From contig NC_085088.1 of the NCBI RefSeq assembly GCF_963422355.1, positions 2,913,931 through 2,977,930 on the forward strand: a stretch of 64,000 nt of DNA, in the 5' to 3' direction. The notes beneath the pieces were generated by a model, which had not been told where the DNA came from, did no database searches, and saw only the letters and a list, made by a program, of their open reading frames with translations. Position 1 is the stretch's first letter. Each line of letters opens with the position of its first letter. Positions 12,201-24,704 of this stretch are shown here, piece after piece. This DNA comes from Corticium candelabrum. Lineage: Eukaryota > Porifera > Homoscleromorpha > Homosclerophorida > Plakinidae. The translations under genes and the position numbers were made by a program.

Positions 12201-14568
12201 GATGAAGTTCAAACTTTTGTTGATGCTATTGATATACAGCCTCGTCTTGTCTTTTGTGCTAACATAAGTGCTGACAACAAGCTCGGCGTTAATGCAACAA
12301 TGTTTCATAATGGAACTGTTGTTGTCAAGCCAATGATCGGTTTGAACAATCCCAACATAAAAAACGTTCTATTCAATGCTACGTAAGTTATTGAGACTTT
12401 CTTATTTACTGTAGTTCAGTACACCATTCTGTTTTCTAGATACAATCAATATATACAAGTGGGAAATTATTCTAGAAAACTTGGAATTTCAAAAACGAAC
12501 TCGGTATCAATGTTTACTTTTGTTGTGTTGTTGAAGTTTTATTATTTGTGTGTAGACATCACTGGTGGAGCCACTGTGTTTGTATGATATGGGATTTTGT
12601 ATGCATGCCAATGTGTCTTATGCAAATGTCACAGGCATCAGTCAAGCTCCTTATTTCTTATTTGCTGGACCAATGAACTTTTCTGTATCACTGGAACGTA
12701 TTTACCGTGGAGAAGAGCAACCTACAATTGTTGTGTATAACATCACAGATCTCTCCCACATATTTTCTGGCTCTGGAAATGTCTCTATGGTTGTCAAACC
12801 AGTTGGTACTAATCAGGGTACAAACATGTATGTGGCATGGTATAATTCAGAGGACAGTAGGATGAAGATAGTTGAATTAAGAGCAGTCAATCCTACACGT
12901 GAAATGTATGGCCGTTTCTCTAACGATCTCAACAAATGGTTTGATGTCGAAGGCAATCTGACAATGACCACGCCCACTCTTAATGCTACATTGCACGGGA
13001 GAGTGAACTATACTAACAGTAATATAACTTTGTCATTTGTACGCCATGGACCATCAGCTGAAACTCTTTTGAAAGTTCCTGATAAATTTGTACTCCAAGC
13101 AACTCGGTCACTGATAAAGTACAGATATAGTCACGCACAACTAATGTGGTATGTTAATGGAGGTGACAAACCACAATGGCTACGTCTCGAGCTGACTCCA
13201 GCGGGTGTTGCTGCCAATGTCAAAGTACAGTCTAGTCTGTCTCGTCCGTTTGCGTTCCCATTTTTTATTCCTCCAATAAGCACAATACGTAAGATTATCT
13301 AATTGTGACTTTTGCTAGTTAGTGTGTGTTGGTGTATGATGTATTGTGTTTTTATTTTAGCGACATGCCACGTGTTTGGCAATAGTAAAACAACTCTGAT
13401 AACGTTTGATAGCATGAGACATGAGTTTATGGCTCGTCATGAATGTGAGTATGTGTTGGCTCGTCAGCGCACCGTCAATGATACATTTGCAGTTACCTAC
13501 GTTGGCAATCAAGTCAAAGTTTACCTTAATGGAACAAGATATACCTTAGATTCATCAGGGCTCATGATTGACCACACAAGAGTTTCTTTACCGTTTGAAG
13601 ATTACGAGGTTGTCAACGTTCGACATGTAACAACTAATGGACATACGTACACACGTTTTACAGCTTGGGCTGGTGTGAACATTTTCTACACTTCTGGTGG
13701 TGTTCAGCTTAGTGTCAATCCATTCTATCGAAATCAGACAACAGGTTGGTGTGGCAATGCAAACTACGATCGTTCACATGTTGATGAAATGATAATGCCC
13801 AATGGTGAATCCACAATGTCAGCGGAGAACTTCATTGAAAGCTGGAAAGTAGATACAATGTGCATGTTGCCCAAATATGAGATGCCGGCTGTCAGAGAGC
13901 CATCAAAATCAGATCTGATGGCATGCAAGAATATGTTGTTGACTGTTCTTAAAGCTGGTCATATTCACACTGATGTGTATCATTTCTACAATACATGTGT
14001 GCATGATGCTACACTGGGCATTAATCCCAAAGTAAGCATCCGTGCTTACCTGCTGGCTACTCATGCCAAAGAGATTGACGTTGAAAGTACTGAATTGTAA
14101 CGTTTTAGATTTTGTATTGTTTTAGAATTTATGTTTGTTGTTAGGTTGTGAGTATGGGGCATGGAGCAACTGGACTGGCTGTCATGATGGAGAAGAGGAA
14201 CGAACACGAGAACTGAAACGGAATTTGCTGGCAGTTCCGTGCACTCGAACTAAAGAAACTCGTCCTTGTTTGGAGGGTTTGTTATTGTGTTGTTGATGTT
14301 GTAGTTGTTTTGCTGTATGATCGTCTGTTTAGCTCCTGCTTGTCGTGATGCTACCAAGCAGATTGTTTACATAACACAAGGAGAGAAGAAGATATGCAGG
14401 AGTGTTCATCCTACTTTATATTGTCCCGGAACGTGTTCATCAGTTGAAGAGGAGGGAATTCATGAATTTACATGCATTAAAATTGGTGAACCAGGTAGCA
14501 AGTTTGACAATGCAAGTCCAGTATTTTTGCCTTACACTGCTGTTGTGGAATGTCACGAAGAAGAGTGA
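7629..14568 (+). CDS. Vitellogenin-like large lipid transfer protein, copy A (frameshifted)
   Basis: Twenty-one exons: 7629-7674, 7737-7778, 7837-7973, 8062-8280, 8339-8476, 8562-8707, 8782-8831, 9454-9996, 10140-10268, 10333-10590, 10749-10978, 11045-11160, 11230-11378, 11452-11562, 11628-12121, 12188-12382, 12440-12503, 12556-13288, 13361-14086, 14145-14276, 14333-14568. About 1630 residues once the frameshift is discounted. Exon 1 encodes a signal peptide (MRVLLLLLCISSTLS). The N-terminal lipid-transport module carries YVYNVTT and the family-typical KRGIISMFQ. Exon 19 is a von Willebrand D domain with GWCGNANYDRSHVDEM. Exon 20 has a thrombospondin-1-like segment (YGAWSNWTGC), followed by a Cys-rich tail. 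Secreted yolk or lipid carriage is the family role. No phosvitin-like Ser run is present. Exon 8 has one extra base near 9801-9812 relative to copy B, which would truncate the protein unless it is a sequence error. Confidence 0.88.
9104..9278 (+). repeat. (TG)n tract in intron 7 of vitellogenin-like copy A
   Basis: Compound TG run on the sense strand, with CG and CA interruptions near 9159-9191. Copy B has a TG tract in the same intron (17427-17518), so the tract was probably present before the duplication. Confidence 0.95.
9801..9812 (+). other. One-base insertion (frameshift) in exon 8 of vitellogenin-like copy A
   Basis: From the shared Ser codon to GGATGCT, copy A has 55 bases and copy B (18012-18065) has 54. 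Read straight through, copy A reaches a stop at about 9858. With one base removed, the frame rejoins the conserved downstream protein (FLLDALPNVHTDA in A, FFLDALPNVHTDA in B). All 20 other exons of copy A are open and in phase. Confidence 0.85.
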
Positions 14569-15775
14569 CTGTGAGAACATGGTTACTGTCTTGCTTTGTT
14601 TGTGTGTCTTGTCAATCAAAGTTTTACAGACTGTAATGCTCTGATGTATCTTTATGGTGTGAGTTAAGAATTGAACTCGTGATGCAATGAACATGTGCTC
14701 TGAGTGTTCAACAGATCAGTTAAGGGATCAGATTATAGACATAAAACCATATTCATCTGTTATTATGATACAGTGTACTGTCAAATGATAGAATAACGTA
14801 ATAATAGAGACTTGTGTTGGGAGCCTTGCAAGTTTTATAGGTCAATGTTGCCAGAGATTTGGTACTACCGAGACTTGCTTGGGTTAGTTGAGGTCTTGTT
14901 GCTGCTGCTTTCTCTCTTTGCTACTGTGTTGTTTTCTATTAGTACACAACATAATACTCCAGTCAAATTCATAGGTTTATGAATGAATATAAATGATTTG
15001 GAATGATTATATGTTTGGGTCTGTGTGTGGATCAGAACCCTTATCAGTTTGAACACATATGATAACTCAAAAAGATTCTACACTCATCTTCTTTAACTTG
15101 TATTATAAAATCTAGATATATCTTAACAAATATTGTATTATAAATGATCATTCAATGTGTGTATACATTTTTGGGAAAAAACCCTATGTATAACGGCGAT
15201 TGAGCCAACCCAACATAATAGCTCACTAGCAACTATTATTAATGCAAATAGTGGCGTGTTGTCGATTTTGTGTTTTTCATTTTACTTGCAACCCAAGCAG
15301 TTGCAGTCATATGTATGATAATGAAAAATTATTTGACAGAATTGATGTAGTTAGTTCTTCAATGCCATCCCTATTTACTATTTGTGTTTTGTTCGTTGAA
15401 CAGTTGTTGGGCATGCTTATGGTATGTGTGGAAATGAAACTATTGATATTCAGATTTCAGTTTGGTTGCTTTGGCAGCCGGGCCTTGCTCTTACTATGAA
15501 ATGTTAGCGTCATTGTCACGATTTCATTATTTTATCAGTTTCTGGTGTTTAGCAAGCCAACCTATGGGATTATCTCTTCTTATTTGTCTGAAAGTGTAAT
15601 TTTTAGTCAACACTGAACATAGAATATGTTCATTTGCAGATTGATTGCAAGCTGCTTATCAAACTAGTATTTGTCATCCACTTCTAGGTCCGTGATTATG
15701 CATTCACACTGTTTGCTGTTTTGTTCTTAAATGGTATAATTAATTAAGTGTCATGTAAATGATCTTTAGCAGTAG
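14569..15775. other. 3' flank of copy A and spacer between the vitellogenin-like genes
   Basis: No gene is seen. The first part matches the region after copy B, for example ATGCAATGAACATGTGCTCTG at 14682-14702 and 22854-22874. A weaker match continues to about 15420 against 23700. This defines a tandem repeat unit of roughly 8.2 kb. Confidence 0.65.
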
Positions 15776-15913
15776 TTTGACTGCTTGTGTATGTGTGATG
15801 TCACTCCCACCTCTCAGTATTGTGAATGGGCTCTTTGTTTTGAGTATACCACTGGTTCATGTGAATTCTGACACATTGGTGTGTTAGTTCAGTAGGAGCT
15901 GAGACACATCAAC
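15776..15913 (+). promoter_or_regulatory. Promoter-proximal block of vitellogenin-like copy B
   Basis: Conserved with 7489-7628 upstream of copy A. Retained pieces include GTTTGACTGCTTGT, GTGAATGGGCTCTT and GTGTTAGTTCAGTA, ending just before the ATG at 15914. Confidence 0.55.
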
Positions 15914-17422
15914 ATGAGTGTGCTGCTGCTACTCTTGCTGTTTGTCTCTTCTACGTTGTCCGGTAAGCATAGTTTAGTTTGGCCAATGTGCTTGTTCATA
16001 ATTAATTAATCTATACATGTATATTTGTATTTGCAGATCCAATTGTCAGCAGAGTCTCGACATCTCATAATCCATCATGTATTGCCATTAGTACTTGTTA
16101 TAGCAAGTTGTATTAATTTCTGTCTGATGTCTGGTTCATGTAGGCAATGTGTATGTGTACAATGTGACTACACAAACTCATATGAATATGCCAGGAGTTG
16201 ATATTACGACTGATGGCTTTACAATTGCAATGAGAGTCAAACTGTCTTTGTATGATACTAACAAAACGTTAGCTAGTCTGAAGGTGTGACTTGATTGTGT
16301 GTTTAAGTTAATAATGTGATGGGTTTTTTGTATTGGAAGATAACGAGAGCGTTGTGTGTTCCAGATTCTGAGTTGCCAATTACAGACATCTATTGGTAAT
16401 CAACCGAGCAGTTCAGTCCTTTGTGATGAGTTGGTCAAGCATAATTTATTTTTTGAGTATGCCATGGCCAGCGGTCGCGTGGGTAAGATTTTTGCTAAAA
16501 ACGATGAACGTGAAGAGATACTAAACGTGAAACGGGGAATCGTCAATACTTTTCAAGTGCCACGGATGCCAGAAGGTCTTCATAAGTACCAAGAGGTCAT
16601 AACTTTGCAAATTATATTAAGTAGCATTAAATGTATGTCTTTTTATGTTTGAAGACTGGTATTCTTGGTACGTGTCCTGTGACTCTGGTTAGCTCTAAAA
16701 CTGAAGAGGGTGAGAGCATGATCAAAGAAACTGACGTCGGTTTGTGCTATCCACGTCCTTTCTCCACTAAACTTCGACGTAATCTGGTACAACAAAGTAC
16801 AATGGTTTTCCACATTGTACTATATCGCTTGTTATGTTTTATTTTTATCAGGTGCAGGAATCAGCTTTTGACTTTGGTTGGATGATGGGCAATTATGAGT
16901 TTAATACAAAAGGAGTAATGACAAAAAGTAACGTCGCTCAAAGGCAGGCCTTTACAAGACTTGGCATACAGGCAGGATCAGCTGACAACTTGATAAGGTA
17001 CTGTGGTACTTCTCTATTCTATTCAGCAGGTCATCGTGTAACATGTTGCTTTCTAGGCAAAATATAGTATTGGCAGAGGAGCTCTCTGAGGAATGTTTGC
17101 AAAGTGGTATACTTGTCTATGACTAACTTGTGTTTAGATATACAGTCAGATATATGATTGTTCAGTTAGCTGTCGTACTGAAAATGCTGCTTGTCCAATT
17201 TAGTTGATACATATGCATGGAGATGTAGTACACATGTAATGGCATTATGTAGTTATATTGATAATGACAAATGTTTAAGTTGTTATGCCATCGTGTACAT
17301 TGAACTACATCAATGGAATGATTGGTGGATGAGTGAATGAATGAGATACTGTACGTAATTGAAGCTATTTAAATATAGCAGTAAGACGAAATGGTTATTT
17401 CGGTGTGAGTTTAAGGTTTTAC

Positions 17423-17521
<99 letters not shown>

Positions 17522-20500
17522 ATCATAAGATGGGTTGGCATATTTGTGGTGTAATTGTCATGGTAGGATAACAGTTTGGTTAATAGTTTGGTTACCCTTA
17601 CGTACACACAACTTACTGCAACAGCAAATTTGTTAGTTATTACTCTTACAAATAAGATTTATTGAATAACTGATTGTCTTTTTTTTGTGCAGAGTATGAT
17701 GTTGGTTCTTATAAGGAGACTCCCATTACCTTTAGCAACATTAGTAGTGTTGTTCCTCAAAGTGACAGTTGTATATCTGAAGTTGAGACCCATTTTATTG
17801 ATCTATCTAATGCTGAAGTGAAGTCTGTCCCAGAGTTGTTTACTCGGCTAATTGATTTGTTGGGGAAATGCTCATACTCAGATCTTGATAATCTATGGAG
17901 GTCGTATGTTGACTGTCTCGATGTGTCTGATGTTGATCATAAGAGAAATCTACTACAAGATAATGTTTTTGAATCCAATAAGTCGTCCAAAAATCAGTAT
18001 GCTTTAGAACATTTAGCTTCCAGTGCAATTGTTGTGAATTCTTTATTTGTTGTTAGTATGTTCTTCTTGGATGCTTTACCAAATGTTCATACTGATGCAG
18101 CATTGCAGCTGATTGCAGATTCAGCAACATCTAGCTGTCTTAGTGATGCAAGATATGTGTGGATGACTACCCAATTGATTGAATGGTCATCAAGTGGGAC
18201 AGATGCGTGTCAGATACTCATGTATATTCTGGTCAGTTGTTATTTATGTGTAAGAGAAAGAGATGGAAGCAACATGTTTTACTACTTTTACAGAACATGG
18301 CAAGAAATATTACAGACTCAACTTGGACTAATCGCATAATGGGTACATATGCCACTCTGGGTGCTGTTGTTGACACTGCTTTAAGCTTTCAGGATAACAG
18401 ATGCTTGTCTCTTATTAAACAGGTAAGGCAAACTGTGCATGTATATTGGTTTGTGTAGTGATGTTATCTTGATTACTACAGTCATCTGAATTTCTCACTA
18501 CAAAACTTGATGAGTATGTTGATGCCATTCCTAACAACTATAACAAACAATCTGATGATGCTTCCAACAAGGAAAATTGGGAGAATGCAATCAGTACTAT
18601 AAAAGCATTGGGTAATGCAGGAGTTCCCAGCACCATACCATCTCTACAGAAATCTATTAAAGAGAAGAAGCTGCAGTCTGATGGTCGCGTTTCTGCTGTT
18701 TATGCTCTCAAAAGAGCGGGTTTCAGGACTCCAGATATGGTGAGTTGCTTATTACTTGTACTTACCAAACACCATGCAGTATGAAATAGTATAGTCATAA
18801 CTGGCTTAGAGACAATTACAGTGTTGAACATGCAATGAATATATTAATTTTATAACACTTTCTATATGATGTTGTACCTATATTTTGTAGGTTCGAAGAA
18901 TTGTTGTAGACATTGTTACTAAAGAACAAGACGTTGAACTTCGTATGGTTGCATTTTCTGTCTTTATGGAACTTCTTGAAGCACCAGGTGCTCCACCAGT
19001 CGACGAATGGAAGAAAGTTATGCCTGTTTTTCTGAATCAAGAAGATCTTAACTTAAAGAGTTTTATCTGCACTTACCTGTTAAATGTGGAGAAAAACAAA
19101 TCTCCAGTTTGGGCACATGGGTAAATGTGTATTCTTCATTAGCGTCAAGTCTTGTGTTGCTACATGATTTTATTGTTGTCTCAAGTCGATATGGTGCTCA
19201 CTGGCTGCTGCGCAAAGTTGGACTCTTTTATCCATGTATGGCTGTTGTTAAGAGCAAGGGAAGGTTCTTGTCTATACATGATAATGGCTACTTTTCAGCT
19301 GGTATGGAAGTCTTGCTACCACCAGAGTGTGTCAATCTTAACATATGATATTAATCTTTCTATGATTTAGCTGATTTGTTGAGATCAAATATCCCAAATG
19401 ATGCATTTGGTTTTGATTATTCTTTTCACATGATGCGAACTGAACCTAGTTGGCTGCCACGTTCTCTTATGAGCAAATCTGTTCTGAATTTGTTTGGTTA
19501 CAACTTTGACTTGTTTAAGGTAGATCTGTTTTTGGAATGAGAATGTTGCAATAAATGTATTATCGTGGTCAACGATTGACTTTTTGTCTAGATCTATTCT
19601 CGTGCTACTGGTATGGATCGACTGTTACGTCATTTGTTTGGTCCTACAGGCTATGCTCAAATGGATACACGTTTTATGGGTCCTAGTGGTTTGCAACAAA
19701 GTGTACGTACCAAACAATTTGTAGTGTTTATATTACTTACAATTCTTGTCTGTATAGGAAGAATTTAGGATGGATGTGACCGAGGAAGACATGAGTATGT
19801 TTACCAGTCTAGATTGGATGGGGTACACAAGAGTCTGGGGCCATCAAGAACAGAACTGGTACATGAGGACTTTGTATAGTCCACGCATTACGTCTCTACG
19901 TGAATATATAGCTAACACAGACTTTAGAAATATGGGCTATGAAGACGTCAAAAAAATTCTTCCAGAGATGGTCAAATATATTAGATCAATACTTGATGGC
20001 AGATTTGACTTAGATCCACAGACCATTGATTTTATGAAAACAATTCGATTTGTGGACAAAGAATTTGTGTTTCCCACATTTACTGGTTTGCCTATGAAAG
20101 TGCAACTGAGATCACTTGCACACGTTGAGTTGGAGTCAGAACTAAATGTCAGTGTCATCACAAAATCCTTGGTAAAGAGGATGGTTGACATGATTTATAG
20201 ATCCACAGAGGATGATTGGAAATTGGACTTACATTCTAAAATGAAGACCAGGTACTTGATAAAGGGGCATGATGGTTTGTGTCTTCATTTTTTTCTGTCT
20301 GCTATGTTGCAGGTTTACTGTGTCAGACGAAATTCAAACTTTTGTTGATGCTATTGATATACAGCCTCGTCTTGTCTTTCGTGCTAACATGAGTGCTGAC
20401 AACAAGCTCGGCGTTAATGCAACAATGTTTCATAATGGAACTGTTGTTGTCAAGCCAATGATCGGTTTGAACAATCCCAACATAAAAAACGTTCTATTCA

Positions 20501-22696
20501 ATGCTACGTAAGTTATAAAGATTTGCTTATTTACTGTAGTTCAGTACACCATTCTGTTTTCTAGATACAATCAATATATACAAGTGGGAAATTATTCTAG
20601 AAAACTTGGAATTTCAAAAACAAACACGGTATCAATGTTTACTTTTGTTGTGTTGTTGAAGTTTTATTATTTGGGTGTAGACATCACTGGTGGAGCCACT
20701 GTGTTTGTATGATATGGAAATTTGTATTCATACCAATGTGTCTTATGCAAATGGCACAGACCTCAGTCAATCTCCTTTGTTCCTATTTGCTGGACCAATG
20801 AACTTTTCTCTATCTCTGGAACGTAGTTTCCCTGGAGGAAAGCAACCTGAAATTGTTGTTTATAACATCGCTGATCTCTCCCACATATTTTCTGGCTCTG
20901 GAAATGTCTCTATGGTTGTCAACACAGTTGGTACTAACCAGAGCACAAACATTTATTTGGCATGGTATAATTCAGAAGACAGTAGGATGAAGATAATTGA
21001 GACGAGAGGAGTTAGTCGTATGCGTCAGATGTATGGCCGTTTCTATAGCAATCTCAACAAGTGGTTTGATGTCGAAGGAAGTCTGACAGTGAACACCCCC
21101 ACTCTCGATGCTACGGTGCATGGGAGAGTGAACTTTACTAACAGTAATGTAACTTTGTCATTTGTACGCCGTGGACCATCAGCTGAAACTCTTTTGAAAG
21201 TTCCTGATAAATTTGTACTTCAAGCGACTTGGACACTGGTAAAGTACAGATATACTGACATACAACTAATGTGGTATGTTAATGGAGGTGACAAACCACA
21301 ATGGCTACGTCTTGAGCTGACTCCAGTGGGTGTTGCTGCTGATGTCAAAGTCCAGTCCAGTCTGTTTAGTCCTTTTGACTTTCCATTTGTCGTTCATCCA
21401 GTAATTACATTACGTAAGTTTATATAAGATTGACCGTTTCTGGTTAGTGTGTGTTGGTTGGTGTATGATGTATTTTGTCTTGTCTTAGCGACATGCCACG
21501 TGTTTGGCAGTAGTAAAACAACTCTGATAACGTTTGATGGCATGAGGCATGAGTTTATGGCTCGTCATGAATGTGAGTATGTGTTGGCTCGTCAGCGCAC
21601 CGTCAATGATACATTTGCAGTTACCTACCTTGGCAATCAAGTCAGAGTTTACCTTAATGGAACAACGTATACCTTAGATTCATCAGGGCTCAAGATTGAC
21701 CACACAAAAGTTTCTTTACCGTTTGAAGATTACAAGGTTGTCAACGTTCGACATGTAACAACTAATGGACATATGTACACACGTTTTACAGCTTGGGCTG
21801 GTGTGGACATGTTCTACACTTCTGGTGGTGTTCATCTTAGTGTCAATCCATTCTATCGAAATCAGACAACAGGTTGGTGTGGCAATGCAAACTACGATCG
21901 TTCACATGTTGATGAAATGATAATGCCCAATGGTGAATCCACAATGTCAGCGGAGAACTTCATTGAAAGCTGGAAAGTAGATACAATGTGTATGTCGCCG
22001 AAAAATGAGATGCCGGCTGTCAGAGAGCCATTAGGATCAGATCTGATGGAGTGCGAGAATATGTTGTTGACTGTTCTTAAAGCTGGTCATATTCACACTG
22101 ATGTGTATCATTTCTACAATACATGTGTGCATGATGCTACACTGGGCATTAATCCTAAAGTTAGCATCCGTGCTTACTTGCTGGCTACTCATGCCAAAGA
22201 GATTGACGTTGAAAGTACTGAATTGTAACGTTTTAGATTTTGTATTGTTTTAGAATTTATGTTTGTTGTTAGGTTGTGAGTATGGGGCATGGAACAACTG
22301 GACTGGCTGTCATGATGGAGAAGAGGAACGAACACGAGAACTGAAACGGAATTTGCTGGCAGTTCCGTGCACTCATACTAAAGAAACTCGTCCATGTTTG
22401 GAGGGTTTGTTATTGTGTTGTTGATGTTATTGTTGTTTTGCTGTATGATTGTCTGTTTAGCTCCTGCTTGTCGTGATGCTGCCAAGCAGATTGTTTACAT
22501 AACACAAGGAGAGAAGAAGATATGCAGAAGTGTTCATCCTACTTTATATTGTCCCAAAACGTGTTCATCGGAAGTAGAGGAGGGAATTCAAGAATTTACA
22601 TGCATTGAAATTGGTGAACCAGGTAGCAAGTTTGACAATGAAAGTCCAGTATTTTTGGCTTACACTGCTGTTGTGGATTGTCACGAAGAAGAGTGA
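15914..22696 (+). CDS. Vitellogenin-like large lipid transfer protein, copy B (intact)
   Basis: Twenty-one exons: 15914-15962, 16037-16078, 16144-16283, 16365-16595, 16655-16786, 16852-16997, 17057-17106, 17693-18231, 18294-18422, 18482-18739, 18891-19120, 19186-19301, 19371-19519, 19592-19702, 19758-20251, 20313-20507, 20565-20628, 20681-21413, 21489-22214, 22273-22404, 22461-22696. The joined frame is 1634 codons including stop. Every intron position and phase equals copy A. Domains in order: signal peptide (MSVLLLLLLFVSSTLS), vitellogenin N-terminal lipid-transport module with KRGIVNTFQ, middle beta-sheet region, von Willebrand D domain in exon 19, a thrombospondin-1-like segment in exon 20, and a Cys-rich C-terminus. 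N-glycosylation sequons are frequent in exon 18. Expected to be a secreted yolk or lipid carrier. As the open copy, it is the better candidate for the functional gene. Confidence 0.92.
17427..17518 (+). repeat. (TG)n tract in intron 7 of vitellogenin-like copy B
   Basis: Uninterrupted TG run on the sense strand, in the same intron as the tract of copy A. It is shorter and lacks the CG and CA interruptions. Confidence 0.95.
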
Positions 22697-24120
22697 CTGT
22701 GAGAACATGGTTACTGTCTTGCTTTGTTTGTGTGTCTCGTCAGTCAGAGTACAGTTATAATGTCTTACTTTGTTTGTGTGTCTTGTCAGTCGGAGTTTTC
22801 TAGACTGTAGTGCTTGATGTATCTTCATGATGTGAGTTGTGAATTGAACTCATGATGCAATGAACATGTGCTCTGAGTGTTTAACAGATCAGATTTATAG
22901 ACATAAACTCATTATTCTCAATTATTTTGATACTCTCAAATGATAGAGTAACTTAGTAATGGGGAGCTTAGTTACTAATTAAGTAAGAACAAGGTTGTAT
23001 TGCAAAGTATGCAAGTTTTATAGGCGAGCTTTGCCAGGAATGAAAGGAGCAACAGCTAAAAGGACTTACTGATTTAGTTGCATTTGATTTGAGGACATTG
23101 ATGTTGAATGTCTCGTGATGTTGCTTCACTCTGTTTACTATTTTGTTATTTAATTGCTAGTACATACATGATATAATTTAATCTAGTCAGGTTTGTAAAT
23201 AATAAGTAGTGAAGTCATATTATATACTAGTGTTACTCACAATTATTTGGACAATTAGGTGAAAGGTAATTTACCACATTGTGATAATTGAAAAGATATC
23301 TAGTAGTGCTGATTTGTCAAGCATTGAGGTACATGTACTTATACGTTCGATTGATTGTACATTGCCAGTCTTGTCAGGGTGGCTGTAACAAAATCTGTTA
23401 AATTGCCACTGAAAAATTGTTTATGTCAAATGAATTTTTTTACATCAAGTCAAATCAACTGGCTTTTGTGTAATTTTGTTGTACTAGCTTTATATCAATG
23501 TCGAGAGAGCACACATGCACCAAGTAGTTATTGACTGACATAGCTATAGTGGTGTGTATCCATTTCATCATTTCATTTTACTTGCAACCAAGCTGCCGTA
23601 TGTATCAAAAGTGATGAACAACTATACTAAAGATGCAATTGATGTATTTATTTCTATTCACTATTTGCTTTGTCGTAGGACTGTTGTTGAACATATGCAT
23701 CAAAACTGGTATTATAAGTATAAATAATATAATATATTTGCACACATAAGTGAAATTATTGCAATTCTTGCGCATGCGCTTATGGGAGAGTGGGCAGTAC
23801 TCCAAAAGGTATGAACCTAATTAATTTCATCAGTATCTCCACTTTGGGGTAGCATATTTTATGAAATAATTGAATATAGATTTTAGATATCGATCACGTG
23901 CCAACTTGCCTTCCAAATTGCCAGACAATTCTAGATTTTTCCGCAACACGCACACACGCACACACGTGGGAGTAGTTGCCGTGATGTCATGCATGTTCAT
24001 GTGACGCGGAACGCATCATACATACGTCGCTCAAACGTGGATATGACTCAACAGCTGTGCACTAGAAGCTGCCCACAACAGATAAAGTGATTACTAGTCA
24101 AGAGGTGAGTGCACACAACA
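22697..24120. other. 3' flank of copy B and intergenic spacer
   Basis: The first kilobase aligns with the flank of copy A. A weak match near 23573-23700 (CATTTTACTTGCAACC) pairs with 15278 onward, suggesting the end of the duplicated unit. The final 150 bases contain short CACACG steps and a CpG-richer stretch ahead of the small gene at 24121. No protein-like frame is visible. Confidence 0.5.
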
Positions 24121-24704
24121 ATGGCATCCGCTAAGAATAGGAAAGAAGGTAGGTGTCACTTTTTCCTTCTTCCTGTGATTCTGCTGACTATTTGAGCGTT
24201 TCCGATAGACGACGATACGCCTAGTCCGAAAATACAAATCGTTATCACTCGCAGAGACACTCAAATAACGTTCTATCGGCGCTGTTGTCAACTATTCGCG
24301 ATTATCCGAGCCAGACTGCGTCTCTGTGAGAATCAAGTTGACGTTCGATTTCCGACAGAAACAATGTCTGAGCTAGCTAACTCTCTCACCGCACAAGGCA
24401 TGAAATATTGTTTCCGGGACGACTGTACATGTATCACAGATTTAATGAGAGTTGTGTTGATTTTGTAGGCAAAGAAACGCCTCCAGTTATTCTAATTATG
24501 TCGAAGTCTTTACGTCAATCTTTCGACGCAAATCGGGACGGATTTCTTGTGCCCTTTGCTGGGTTACTCGGTTTGCCGATGAGAAAGTGTCTTGCTTTAT
24601 TCGACACTGGCGAATGGTGGGACTCGCACCCCTTCTTGAAGCTGAGCTGGCAGATCGACAATGGCGAGCTCAACCAAGCATACGAGGCTACAGCTGAATG
24701 TTGA
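24121..24704 (+). CDS. Small three-exon gene, unknown function (about 150 residues)
   Basis: Not recognised. Exon 1 is 24121-24148 (MASAKNRKE), with donor GTAGGT. Exon 2 starts at 24209 after CCGATAG and gives a basic sequence including TRRDTQITFYRRCCQLF. The last exon is 24469-24704, after TTTTGTAG, and includes PPVILIMSK and DGFLVPFAGLLGLP, ending at TGA 24702-24704. The second donor is uncertain. A GC donor after 24397 (CAAG/GCATGA) gives a 71-base intron and a clean 151-codon frame. GT donors after 24424 or 24430 would leave introns of about 40 bases but also keep the frame. No signal peptide or membrane segment is evident. Three frame-compatible exons support a real gene. Confidence 0.6.
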
